A DNA stretch of 64,000 bases, from the NCBI RefSeq assembly GCF_014643255.1, contig NZ_BMJI01000007.1:62001-126000 (forward strand), given 5' to 3'. The stretch is from Tersicoccus solisilvae (GTDB taxonomy: Bacteria; Actinomycetota; Actinomycetes; Actinomycetales; Micrococcaceae). The notes beneath the pieces were generated by a model that was not told the origin of the DNA, ran no database searches, and saw only the letters and a list, made by a program, of their open reading frames with translations. Each line of letters opens with the position of its first letter. Position 1 is the first letter of the stretch. Shown in pieces: positions 55,489 to 64,000 of this stretch. The position numbers were made by a program, and so were the translations under genes.

Positions 55489-56819
55489 GCGGCCGGCGTG
55501 TCGGCGTCCGTGCGCCGGTCCCCCGACGCCGTGGCGCCGGCAACCGATCCGCCGGGCTCCCCGGTGGGACCGGCCGGGATCGGTTCCCCGTCGACCAGCG
55601 CGCGGAGCACGCGGGCGTAGCGGTCGGCCAGGTGACGGTGGTCGGCGTGCTCGGCGACCCAGCGCCGGCCGCCGCCGGTGGTGAGCAGCAGCGCGCGGTC
55701 CGCGGCCAGCCGCCGCCACAGGGCGGCGATCGCCTCGGGGTCCGATGCCACGACGTTCCCGGCACCGGCGTCCCGGACGATGCGCTCGGCCTCGCCCCGC
55801 ACCACCGCGGTGACGTGCCGGCCGATGGCGAGCACCTCGTAGGTCTTGGACGGAACCGTGGTCTCGAACGACTTCCAGTCGTCGCGCAGGGAGACGATGC
55901 AGGTATCGGCCGCGGTGTACTGCTCGAGCACCGCGGGACCGTGGACGGACTCATGGAAGACCACGGGGGCGTTCAGTTCCCGGGCGAGCTCGATCAGGGC
56001 CGGTCGCTGGACGCCGTGGCCCACCAGGTGCAGCTCCATCGCCTCGCCCACGAGTGCGCTCGCGCGGACCAGCACGTCCAGTCGCTGGCTCTCGCCGTGG
56101 TTGCCGAGGTAGAGGGCGCGCAGCGGCCCGGGGGCCGTGCCCACCGGTGGCAGCGCGGGAACGCGGGAGAGGTCGAGTCCGTTGCTGATGGTCACGACCG
56201 GGTCGACCCCGCGGTCGCGGAGGGTCTGGGCGAAACCGGCGGTGACGGCGACGACGAGGTCGGCACGGGCCTGCACGTACTCGACGACCCGTTCGATCAG
56301 GCTCTTCGCCGTGCCCTTCACCAGGCGCGCGTCCCGAGCCAGGTCCGGCCAGGCGTCCCGCATCTCGACCACGAGCGGCACGCGGCGCAGCCGCGCGAGC
56401 AGGTAGCCGGCGAGCAGGATGGGCAGGCTCGGTGCGGTCACGACGAGCGCGTCCGGCCGGGGCGTGAGCAGGCCGACCGGCACGGACAGCGCGGCGGAGA
56501 CCAGCTGATCGATCAGGCGAGCCGCATGGGCAGTGCCGCGGTGCGGGATGTAGGGCACCCGGTGCACGCGCTCACCGTGGGGGCCCTGCTGCGGCCGGAG
56601 GAGGCGACCCGCCTGGTCGCGGGGCAACCGGCGGCGGCCCTCCGGGAAGTGCGCGACGGGGGCGACGACGTCGACGTCCCACCCGCGGCCGCGGAACGCG
56701 GTGATCAGCCCCTGCCACCGGCGTTGCGGGGGGCTGTGCTCGGGCCAGTACGAGTGGCACAGCAGCTGCAGTCGCAGGGGCGCGTCCGGTGGCGCGGGCC
56801 GGCGGGCACGGAGTCGCAT
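55485..56819 (-). CDS. GT4-type glycosyltransferase, WcaI-like
   Basis: A 444-residue GT-B enzyme: LQLLCHSYWPEHSPPQRRWQGLITAF at the N-terminus, VVEMRDAWPDLARD, ISNGLDLSRV, LYLGNHGESQRLDVLV and the donor-binding KSFETTVPSKTYEVLAIG. This layout matches WcaI/WbuB-like transferases used in colanic-acid-type polymers. The C-terminal 40 residues are Gly/Thr/Asp-rich and likely disordered. It starts three bases after the surface-protein stop. Confidence 0.87.
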   Translation of the reverse strand: MRLRARRPAPPDAPLRLQLLCHSYWPEHSPPQRRWQGLITAFRGRGWDVDVVAPVAHFPEGRRRLPRDQAGRLLRPQQGPHGERVHRVPYIPHRGTAHAARLIDQLVSAALSVPVGLLTPRPDALVVTAPSLPILLAGYLLARLRRVPLVVEMRDAWPDLARDARLVKGTAKSLIERVVEYVQARADLVVAVTAGFAQTLRDRGVDPVVTISNGLDLSRVPALPPVGTAPGPLRALYLGNHGESQRLDVLVRASALVGEAMELHLVGHGVQRPALIELARELNAPVVFHESVHGPAVLEQYTAADTCIVSLRDDWKSFETTVPSKTYEVLAIGRHVTAVVRGEAERIVRDAGAGNVVASDPEAIAALWRRLAADRALLLTTGGGRRWVAEHADHRHLADRYARVLRALVDGEPIPAGPTGEPGGSVAGATASGDRRTDADTPAA

Positions 56820-56822
56820 CGG

Positions 56823-57521
56823 TCAGCCGCGCCTCGTGCCGCGGCGGCCGCCCCGGCGCAGCAGCCGGAAGTACACGACGCCGAGGGCGAGCAGCACCAG
56901 GACGGTCACGGTCTGGGTGATCGGCCCGCTCTCGGCCGGCGTCGATTCCGCGGCCGCCGCGACCGCGACCGTCGGCGTGCTCGTCGGGCGCGCGGCCACG
57001 ACGGCCCGGGTGACGGTCGTCGTGGGCTTCGGTGCGACCGTGCGCGTCGGCGTCGGTTTCGGCGTGGGTGTCGGCGTGGGCGTGGGCGTCGGGGTCGGCG
57101 TCGGGGCCGCCGGCTCGATCAGCTGACCGGTGGCCGGATCGATCAACAGGCCCGAGGCCGGATCGATCAGGTACCCCGTGGCCGGGTCGATCTGGTAGCC
57201 GGTGGCCGGGTCGATCTGCCGGCCGGTGACCGGGTCGACGGCGGGGTCCGGTTCCTGGGGCACGGGTTCCGGTTCCGCGGGCTGGACGGGCTGCTGCGGG
57301 ACGGGCTGCTGCGGGACGGGGGCCTGCGGAAGGGGTTGCTGCTGGACGGGCTGCCCGGCGGGGTCGGTCACGTCCGTCGGACCCGGCGTGACCGGTGCCG
57401 GCACGGTCGGGTCCGGGGGGACGGCCGAGGCCGGCGAGGAGCCGATCGGCAGCAGCAGGGCGGTCGCGACCACGACCGGTGCCAGCCGCGCCGACAGCCG
57501 TCGCCGGCCCTGCTCACTCAC
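56823..57521 (-). CDS. Secreted, membrane-anchored surface protein with IDPATG repeats
   Basis: A 232-residue protein. A signal peptide ends near residue 33 (VVVATALLLPIGSSPASA). A Pro/Gln/Glu-rich stretch follows, then five eight-residue repeats (VDPVTGRQ, IDPATGYQ, IDPATGYL, IDPASGLL, IDPATGQL), then a (TP)n run, a Thr/Val/Ala linker, a membrane segment at about 203-222 and a basic tail RLLRRGGRRGTRRG. No LPxTG motif. It looks like a wall-spanning stalk. It overlaps the LCP gene by eight bases, so may be a partner in polymer attachment. Confidence 0.78.
   Translation of the reverse strand: MSEQGRRRLSARLAPVVVATALLLPIGSSPASAVPPDPTVPAPVTPGPTDVTDPAGQPVQQQPLPQAPVPQQPVPQQPVQPAEPEPVPQEPDPAVDPVTGRQIDPATGYQIDPATGYLIDPASGLLIDPATGQLIEPAAPTPTPTPTPTPTPTPKPTPTRTVAPKPTTTVTRAVVAARPTSTPTVAVAAAAESTPAESGPITQTVTVLVLLALGVVYFRLLRRGGRRGTRRG
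57131..57240 (-). repeat. 24-bp repeats coding IDPATG units, next to a (TP)n run
   Basis: Five copies with period 24 begin near 57133, 57157, 57181, 57205 and 57229 (GCCGGGTCGAT-type core). The neighbouring six-base CGGCGT/GGGCGT run (about 57063-57105) codes Thr-Pro pairs. Both are likely to vary in copy number. Confidence 0.88.
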
Positions 57522-58584
57522 CGGAACCCCGGGAGCTCAGCCAGTCGGCGACGGTGTCGTTCTTCAGGGCGGTGCCGACGGCCTTGATCGCGGCCGTGTC
57601 CGCCAGCACGATCGACTGGCCGTCCGCCGACGTGCCCGTGCCCTTGGTGGGCAGGGTGAAGGACTGGACGTCGCTGGCGCGAACCCCGTTGAGGGAAAGC
57701 GCGAGCGAGGCCATCGTCCCGGAGTCGAGGGTGGTGTCCACGCTGACGTAGGGCGAGACCTTGTCGACCAGGTCGCTGACCTTGACCGGGTTGGTCAGGG
57801 TGCCGGCGCTGAGCACCTGGGAGAGGACGGCCTTGACGAAGATCTGCTGGTCCTTCACCCGTTGGAAGTCGCCGTCCGTGAACGCCTTGCGCTCCCGGAC
57901 GAAGGCCAGCGCGGCGTCCCCGTCCAGGGTCTGCTTGCCCTGCGCGAAGGTGTGGGTCTTGGTGGAGAACGCGATGGGGACGTTGACGGTGACGCCCCCG
58001 AGGGCGTCGGTCGCGGCCTTGAAGCCCTCGAAGTCGATCAGCGCGATGTGGTCCAGCCGGGTGCCGAAGAGCTGCTCCAGGGTCTCCGCCGCGAGCGGGA
58101 TGCCGCCCTCCGCCATCGCGGCGTTGATCTTGGCCGTGCCGTGGCCGGGAATGTCCACCCACAGGTCCCGCATCACGGACATCAGGTAGACGTGCTTCCG
58201 GTCGGCCGGGATGTGGACCCAGATCATGGTGTCCGAACGCTGATCGGACGCGGTCCCGGACGACGCCTCGGACGCGGTGGCGCCGCGGCTGTCGCTGCCG
58301 AGCAGGAGGATGTTGGTGGCACCGGCGGCCTCGGCCGCCGCCGAGGGCCGCGAGCTCTCGGCCGGGAACGCCTGCTCGATCTTCTGCGTCTTGGTGTCGA
58401 AGGACCGGCCCAGATTCACGAGGTAGATGCCGACGACGAGAGCGACGACGAGCACCAGGGCGACGAGCGCCAGGCCGATGCGTTTCGCCAGCTTCCGACG
58501 AGACGACCGCGGCGTCGCGGCGTCGCCGTCGTCGGGCTTCGTCTCACCGGACTCGTGGCCCAGCAGATCGTCGTCGAGACCCAC
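57514..58584 (-). CDS. LCP-family (LytR-CpsA-Psr) cell-wall polymer ligase
   Basis: A 356-residue membrane protein. A cytoplasmic basic N-terminus leads to a membrane segment at about 35-57, then an extracytoplasmic LCP domain: NILLLGSDSRG (pyrophosphate-binding Arg/Asp), RSDTMIWVHI, VYLMSVMRDLWVDIPGHGTAKINAAMAEGG and LAFVRERKAFTDGDFQRVKDQQ. LCP enzymes move teichoic or teichuronic-type polymers from the lipid carrier to peptidoglycan. GTG 58584 has GAGGGG nine bases upstream. First gene of the exporter operon. Confidence 0.93.
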   Translation of the reverse strand: MGLDDDLLGHESGETKPDDGDAATPRSSRRKLAKRIGLALVALVLVVALVVGIYLVNLGRSFDTKTQKIEQAFPAESSRPSAAAEAAGATNILLLGSDSRGATASEASSGTASDQRSDTMIWVHIPADRKHVYLMSVMRDLWVDIPGHGTAKINAAMAEGGIPLAAETLEQLFGTRLDHIALIDFEGFKAATDALGGVTVNVPIAFSTKTHTFAQGKQTLDGDAALAFVRERKAFTDGDFQRVKDQQIFVKAVLSQVLSAGTLTNPVKVSDLVDKVSPYVSVDTTLDSGTMASLALSLNGVRASDVQSFTLPTKGTGTSADGQSIVLADTAAIKAVGTALKNDTVADWLSSRGSGE

Positions 58585-58720
58585 AGCGCATTCCCCTCAG
58601 CTCCCCAGCAGCAACCCTTGATTGTTGCACCACTGGATCCAATCGGCCGAAACGGCCGCACGGTCAGGCGACGCCCACCGCCGACGCGGCGGACCGGTTC
58701 ATCCCGTGCCGCGCTCCAGA

Positions 58721-58793
58721 GCCCCCTGCCGGATTCGAACCGGCGACCCTCTGTTTACAAGACAGATGCTCTGGCCAACTGAGCTAAGGGGGC
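58721..58793 (-). tRNA. tRNA-Thr (anticodon TGT)
   Basis: A 73-base cloverleaf on the minus strand. Acceptor arm GCCCCCT pairs with AGGGGGC; D arm GCTC/GAGC; anticodon stem TCTGT/ACAGA around CTTGTAA gives anticodon TGT, which reads ACA/ACG threonine codons; T arm GCCGG-TTCGAAT-CCGGC. CCA is not encoded. Confidence 0.97.
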
Positions 58794-58883
58794 GAGGCCG
58801 GGCGCACCCGCGGATGCGCCCGGCGAGGGCCGTATCAGGCTAGCCGACGGCGCCGCCGCGCAGACCCGCGGGGCACCGGCGGC

Positions 58884-59777
58884 TCACTTACGGACGTCGA
58901 TGATCTTCTGCGCGAACTCGGTGAAGTCGCCCGAGTTGCTCCAGCGCTGACCGTCGACGAACACCGTCGGGGTGCCGGTCACCCCGTCGGCGCGGCCCTG
59001 ATCGGTGACGTACTTGACGAAGGGCCGGTAGGTGCCGTCGTCGATGCAGCCGCCGACGTCGGACGCCCCGGCGCCGCTGGCGATCTCCTTCAGCTTGTCG
59101 TTGGACAGACCCTCGCCGCCCTCCTCGGGCTGCTGCTCGTAGGCGCTGGTGAGGAAGGCCTGCAGCTTCGTGGGGGCCGAATTGGCCACGCAGTACGCCG
59201 CGTTGGCCCCGCGCGAGGAGTAATTGGTGGTCGAGGCCGAACCGTCGAGCAGGCCGGTCAACCGGTACTCGACGGTCGCCTTGCCGTCCTTCATCCACGT
59301 GTCCAGCTGGTCCGCGTACGTCGCCTCGAAGTTCTTGCAGACCGGGCACGCGAGGTCGACGGCGATGACGATCTGCGCCGGCTTGCCGGCGGCCGCCTTC
59401 TCGACACCGTGCGGCACCGGCTGGGCGGCTCCGCTGACGCTGGCGCTGGCGGTCGGCGACTGCGTGTCCTTGACGTTCACCTCGCCGGAGGCGGGCGACG
59501 CCGCCAGCTCGTTCGGCTTGGTCAGGGTCACGCCGCCCCAGGCGTTGGTGTTCGCCGGGCGCGGCCCGGAATCCGCCACCTGACCGCGGATTCCGTTGGC
59601 CACGATGAAGCCGATGACGACCGCGATCACGGCGACCGCCGCCACGATCCCCCAGATGGTGAACATCCGGTTCCGGCGTTCACGCTTGCGCTGCTGTTCC
59701 CGGATCACCCGGGCCCGCTCGCGCGCGGCCGACTGGCGCTGGGCTTTGGTCTGGCGGGGTTCGTTCTGCGGACTCAT
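58884..59777 (-). CDS. Membrane-anchored DsbA/thioredoxin-like protein
   Basis: A 297-residue protein. The first 40 residues are Arg/Lys/Gln-rich and cytoplasmic, then a membrane segment at about 42-63. The extracytoplasmic domain has the active-site CxxC in VDLACPVCKNFEATYADQL and the cis-Pro loop in VTGTPTVFVDGQRW. It matches the DsbA_4/thioredoxin_4 group, which makes or reshuffles disulfides in exported proteins. ATG 59777 has GAGG close upstream; the frame extends to ATG 59804. Confidence 0.88.
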   Translation of the reverse strand: MSPQNEPRQTKAQRQSAARERARVIREQQRKRERRNRMFTIWGIVAAVAVIAVVIGFIVANGIRGQVADSGPRPANTNAWGGVTLTKPNELAASPASGEVNVKDTQSPTASASVSGAAQPVPHGVEKAAAGKPAQIVIAVDLACPVCKNFEATYADQLDTWMKDGKATVEYRLTGLLDGSASTTNYSSRGANAAYCVANSAPTKLQAFLTSAYEQQPEEGGEGLSNDKLKEIASGAGASDVGGCIDDGTYRPFVKYVTDQGRADGVTGTPTVFVDGQRWSNSGDFTEFAQKIIDVRK

Positions 59778-59937
59778 GCATCCTCGCGAATCGGGCGACA
59801 ACACGGCGCTGGGCCGACGGACACCTCATTCTAGGCAGCCACCCTGAACGCCCGCCGACGCCAAGTAAGCTGAGGAACAGACCATTCCCTCCTCATCCGC
59901 GTCGCCCGTGCGGCCCGGGAAAGGACGTGCCCGCGTC

Positions 59938-61374
59938 ATGGCCGACACCACCTCCGACCCCGGACCCACGCCGTACGGGGACTACGACTTCATCGTCGTC
60001 TCCAACCGGCTCGCCGTGGACCGGGTGGTGGTCGACGGGCAGTCCGACTGGCGGCGGTCGCCCGGCGGCCTCGTCACCGCGCTGGCCCCGGTGATGGAGC
60101 ACGCCGACGGCGCGTGGGTCGGCTGGCACGGCGCGGCGGGCGAACCGCTGGACGAGTTCGACCACAGCGGGATGCACCTGGTGCCCGTCGAGCTCTCCGC
60201 CCGCGAGGTCGAGCTGTACTACGAGGGGTTCGCCAACGCGACGCTGTGGCCGCTCTACCACGACGTGATCGCGCCGCCGGAGTTCCACCGCACGTGGTGG
60301 GACGCGTACCGCCGCGTCAACCGGCGCTTCGCCGAGGCCTCCGCGATGGCCGCCGCCGAGGGCGCGACGGTGTGGGTGCAGGACTACCAGTTGCAGCTCG
60401 TGCCCGCGATGCTGCGTCAGCTGCGGCCGGACCTGAGGATCGGGTTCTTCAACCACATCCCGTTCCCCCCGCTGGAGATCTACGCGCAACTGCCCTGGCG
60501 TCAGCAGGTGCTCGAGGGGCTGGCCGGCGCGGACCTGATCGGATTCCAGCGGCCGGGCGACGCGCAGAACTTCACCCGCTGCGTGCGGCGCTTCCTCGGC
60601 GCGGCGAGCCGGCAGGGCGTCTTCACCATGACGGACGAGAACGGCGCGGAACGCCGCGTGGAGGCGCGCTCCTTCCCCATCTCCATCGACTCCCGGCACA
60701 TCGCCGAGTTGGCGCGCGACGAGGAGATCATCGAGCGGTCCCGGCAGATCCGGCACGAGCTCGGCGACCCGACCACACTGCTGCTCGGCGTGGACCGGCT
60801 CGACTACACGAAGGGCATCCCCGAGCGGCTCAAGGCGTTCGGCGAGCTGCTCGAGGATCACCGGGTCAGTGTCGAGGACTGCACACTGGTGCAGGTGGCC
60901 AGCCCGAGCCGCGAGCGCGTCGAGCACTACAAGACCCTCCGGGACGAGGTCGAGTCCACCGTCGGGCGGATCAACGGCACCTACGACACCCTGGAGAAGA
61001 CGGCGATCCGCTACCTGCACCAGAGCTACCCGGTGGAGGAGATGGTCGCCCTCTACCTGGCCGCCGACGTGCTGCTGGTCACCGCGCTGCGCGACGGGAT
61101 GAACCTGGTGGCCAAGGAGTACGTGGCGGCCCGGACCCGCAACGACGGGGTGCTCGTGCTCAGCGAGTTCACCGGGGCGGCCGAGCAGTTGCGGCAGGCC
61201 CTGCTGGTGAACACGCACGACATCGACGGCGTGAAGAACGCCATCGTGCGCGCCATCCACATGGAGCCGCGGGAGACCGCACGCCGGATGCGGGCGATGC
61301 GCAAGCAGGTGCTCGAGCACGACGTCAAGCGCTGGTCCTCCGACTTCCTCTCCGCGCTGCAGGAGCGCCGCTGA
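59938..61374 (+). CDS. otsA: Trehalose-6-phosphate synthase
   Basis: A 478-residue GT20 enzyme that joins UDP-glucose (or GDP-/ADP-glucose) and glucose-6-phosphate. VVSNRLAVDR, RRSPGGLVTAL, WVQDYQLQLVPAMLR, FFNHIPFPPLEIY, LLGVDRLDYTKGIPERL and ALRDGMNLVAKEYVAAR are all typical. The ATG 59938 was preferred to GTG 59908 on family length. It is coupled to otsB one base on (TGACATG). Confidence 0.95.
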   Translation: MADTTSDPGPTPYGDYDFIVVSNRLAVDRVVVDGQSDWRRSPGGLVTALAPVMEHADGAWVGWHGAAGEPLDEFDHSGMHLVPVELSAREVELYYEGFANATLWPLYHDVIAPPEFHRTWWDAYRRVNRRFAEASAMAAAEGATVWVQDYQLQLVPAMLRQLRPDLRIGFFNHIPFPPLEIYAQLPWRQQVLEGLAGADLIGFQRPGDAQNFTRCVRRFLGAASRQGVFTMTDENGAERRVEARSFPISIDSRHIAELARDEEIIERSRQIRHELGDPTTLLLGVDRLDYTKGIPERLKAFGELLEDHRVSVEDCTLVQVASPSRERVEHYKTLRDEVESTVGRINGTYDTLEKTAIRYLHQSYPVEEMVALYLAADVLLVTALRDGMNLVAKEYVAARTRNDGVLVLSEFTGAAEQLRQALLVNTHDIDGVKNAIVRAIHMEPRETARRMRAMRKQVLEHDVKRWSSDFLSALQERR

Positions 61375-61375
61375 C

Positions 61376-62197
61376 ATGCCGGACGATCCTCGCCTCCAGC
61401 ACGCCCTGGAACGGCTGGCCTTCACCCCCACCCTGCTGGTCTGCATGGACTTCGACGGCACACTTGCCCCGTTGACCGATCGCGCCGGCGACGCGCGGGC
61501 ACTGCCCGCCGCCGGCGAGGCGCTCACCGGGCTGAGCCGGCTGGCGCAGACCCGGACCGCGCTCGTGTCCGGCCGGGCCCTGGCCTCGCTGCGCGAGGTG
61601 GCCCGCCCCGACGAGCACACGCTGCTGGTCGCCAGCCACGGCGCCGAGACCTGGCTCGGCCCCGATGCGGCCCCGCTCGAGCTCGACGACGAGCAGCGCC
61701 GGCTCCTCCGGGAGGTGACGGACGCCGTCACGCGGGTGGTCGACGCGCACCCGGGAACGGAGCTGGAGCGGAAGCCGGCCGGCGTCGTGCTGCACACCCG
61801 CCGGGCCGATCCCGCGGTCGGGGATGCCGCCACCGCTCAGGCGCTGCGCGCCCTGGAGACGATCGCGGGGGTGCACGTCATGCGCGGCAAGATGGTCGTC
61901 GAGGCGTCCGTGGTGTCCGCGTCCAAGGGCGACGGGCTGGCGGTCCTGCGGGAGCTCACGGGCGCCACCGGCATCCTCTTCGCGGGCGACGACGTCACGG
62001 ACGAGACCGCGTTCGCGGCGCTGGCCCCCGGGGACGTCGGCGTGAAGGTCGGCGACGGGCAGACCGCCGCCGCGTATCGGGTGGCCGGGCCGGAGCAGGT
62101 CGCCGCGCTGCTCGCCCAGATGCTGCGGCTGCGCCGCGAGGCGCTCGAGACGCCGCCCCTGGACCGGGAGGGCGTCGGCCCCAGCATGGACGAGTGA
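61376..62197 (+). CDS. otsB: Trehalose-6-phosphate phosphatase
   Basis: A 273-residue HAD phosphatase that releases trehalose from trehalose-6-phosphate. The catalytic motif is MDFDGTLAPLTD; ALVSGRAL is motif II; ASHGAETW and KGDGLAVLRE (motif III Lys) and LFAGDDVTDETAF (motif IV) follow. It starts one base after the otsA stop. The two genes make the osmoprotectant trehalose. Confidence 0.94.
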   Translation: MPDDPRLQHALERLAFTPTLLVCMDFDGTLAPLTDRAGDARALPAAGEALTGLSRLAQTRTALVSGRALASLREVARPDEHTLLVASHGAETWLGPDAAPLELDDEQRRLLREVTDAVTRVVDAHPGTELERKPAGVVLHTRRADPAVGDAATAQALRALETIAGVHVMRGKMVVEASVVSASKGDGLAVLRELTGATGILFAGDDVTDETAFAALAPGDVGVKVGDGQTAAAYRVAGPEQVAALLAQMLRLRREALETPPLDREGVGPSMDE

Positions 62198-62237
62198 TCC
62201 GGCCGCCGGGCCGGCCGCGGACGTGTCCCCCCGCTGC

Positions 62238-62253
62238 CCGGAAGCGCTTCCGG
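62238..62253. promoter_or_regulatory. LacI-type operator palindrome upstream of msiK
   Basis: A perfect 16-base palindrome CCGGAAGCGCTTCCGG. Its centre GAAGCGCTTC is the shape used by LacI-family sugar repressors of actinobacteria. It sits 10 bases before the -10 element, so a bound repressor would cover the -35 region. The regulator is not in this window. Confidence 0.7.
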
Positions 62254-62262
62254 CTGCTGTGA

Positions 62263-62268
62263 CATAAT
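62263..62268 (+). promoter_or_regulatory. -10 element of msiK promoter
   Basis: TG-A-CATAAT, an extended -10 motif in a stretch unusually rich in A/T for this genome, about 130 bases before msiK. No clear -35; the operator palindrome occupies that place. Confidence 0.55.
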
Positions 62269-62400
62269 GGCTCCCGGGAGCGTGAACCACGTCACAGTGC
62301 CGCCTCGTCCGGCGGCATCGTGGCAGGTCAGCGCGTCCCGGCAGTCCCGCTCACCACGGATCGTCCGGCACGTACCTGCCGGTGAAGGGAAGACACGATC

Positions 62401-63530
<1,130 letters not shown>

Positions 63531-63534
<4 letters not shown>

Positions 63535-63578
63535 CCGCACCGGTGCGGTCGTGACCCTCCTCCCGGTCACGACCGCAC
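63531..63578. terminator. Terminator with alternative hairpins after msiK
   Basis: GTGCGGTCGTGACC (63543-63556) pairs perfectly with GGTCACGACCGCAC (63565-63578) over an eight-base loop. The left arm can instead pair with GACCGCAC just before it, forming the palindrome GACCGCACCGGTGCGGTC (63533-63550). The two folds exclude each other. No T-run. Confidence 0.75.
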
Positions 63579-63615
63579 GAACGGTCGGACTACACCGCTG
63601 TCAGGAGGCAGACGC

Positions 63616-64000
63616 ATGACTGGACCCGCCGGAACCCCCGCACCCGCCGAGGGCGACGGCGGGTCCGCTGCGTCCGACCCCGCGGCCGCGGCCTGGGAGG
63701 AACCCCAGGAGTGGTCGGCCGGGGGCCGGTTGCCGCGCACCAGCGACGACCGGGGGCGCAGTCCCGCCGGAGCGGCCCGCCGCGGGCCGGCCTCGCTGAA
63801 CATCACGGCCGCCGCCACCGTCCCGGAGCTGCTGGACCTGCCGTGGGACGTCCCGCTGGAGGAATGGCCCGAACGCAACCTGGCGTCCCTGCCGCGCGGC
63901 ATCTCCCGGCACGTGGTGCGCTTCGCCCACCTGGCCGGCGCCGTCGTCGCCGTCAAGGAGACCAGCGACCACATCGCCCGGCACGAGTTCCACATCCTGC
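63616..64000 (+). CDS. DUF4032 protein, 3' end cut off
   Basis: The first 128 residues of a gene cut by the window end. The N-terminal 60 residues are Pro/Ala/Gly-rich and probably disordered. Then VPELLDLPWDVPLEEWPERNLASLPRGISRHVVRFAHLAG and AVKETSDHIARHEFH match the start of DUF4032 proteins, which resemble kinases of the lipopolysaccharide-kinase type (Lys in VVAVKE). CAGGAGGCAG precedes the ATG. Activity is not known. Confidence 0.8.
   Translation, partial: MTGPAGTPAPAEGDGGSAASDPAAAAWEEPQEWSAGGRLPRTSDDRGRSPAGAARRGPASLNITAAATVPELLDLPWDVPLEEWPERNLASLPRGISRHVVRFAHLAGAVVAVKETSDHIARHEFHIL

Overview
This is a very GC-rich window (one 60-base stretch at 45541-45600 counts 47 G/C) from the chromosome of an actinobacterium. 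The evidence is tandem CIRCE elements before groL, a pitA/DUF3349 gene set, DUF3263, OtsA/OtsB, an MsiK-type sugar ATPase, a WXG100 protein, FemABX proteins, GTG/TTG starts and ATGA/GTGA gene overlaps. The FemABX pair and the mannosaminuronic acid genes fit Micrococcaceae (Micrococcus/Kocuria-like). That placement is inference, not proven here. The first and last genes are cut by the window edges.

Left part (1-26 kb) is mostly core or house-keeping DNA. It holds a thiolase, an MFS carrier and an acyl-CoA ligase; a two-component system; a lone WXG100 protein; an RNase H with an extra NTF2-like domain; a DUF4031-HD protein; a tandem array of eight dyad repeats (9154-9583); groL with two CIRCE boxes; a GNAT; DUF3263; ung; a pitA operon; a ThrE exporter; and two FemABX transferases. 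Next come an HTH-less LysR-type sensor domain with an RG-rich tail, a LigC-type DNA ligase converging on a LigD-type polymerase across a compound inverted repeat, a vapBC pair whose toxin has lost a canonical Asp, and a GSH-independent formaldehyde dehydrogenase.

Middle and right part (25-58.6 kb) is one large surface-polysaccharide locus. (a) wbpI(+) and wbpA-D-E-B(-) form a complete predicted route from UDP-GlcNAc to UDP-ManNAc3NAcA. (b) Two glycosyltransferases follow on the minus strand, one of them with no canonical start codon. (c) A plus-strand block of visibly lower GC (33.99-43.8 kb; 35/60 G/C at 36241-36300) holds a TPR-methyltransferase, a coiled-coil glycosyltransferase with three 117-bp repeats, a PIG-L deacetylase, a GNAT-WbqC fusion, a YdcF protein, WecB and a glucuronyl C5-epimerase-like protein. 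(d) A tightly packed minus-strand operon of about 14.7 kb (58584 down to 43832) holds an LCP ligase, a repeat-rich surface protein, three GT4 enzymes, a CgeB/GT2 fusion, a Wzm/Wzt ABC exporter, WecC, and a heparinase-like/alpha-beta hydrolase fusion. Together they look like a teichuronic-acid-type wall polymer carrying ManNAcA and/or ManNAc3NAcA. It would be exported by an ABC transporter, attached to peptidoglycan by the LCP protein, possibly C5-epimerised, and equipped with its own putative lyase. No initiating sugar-phosphate transferase and no Wzx/Wzy is in view.

Right end (58.7-64 kb): tRNA-Thr(TGT), a membrane-anchored DsbA-like protein, otsA-otsB, and msiK behind a perfect LacI-type palindrome and followed by mutually exclusive hairpins. 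The last gene is a truncated DUF4032 gene.
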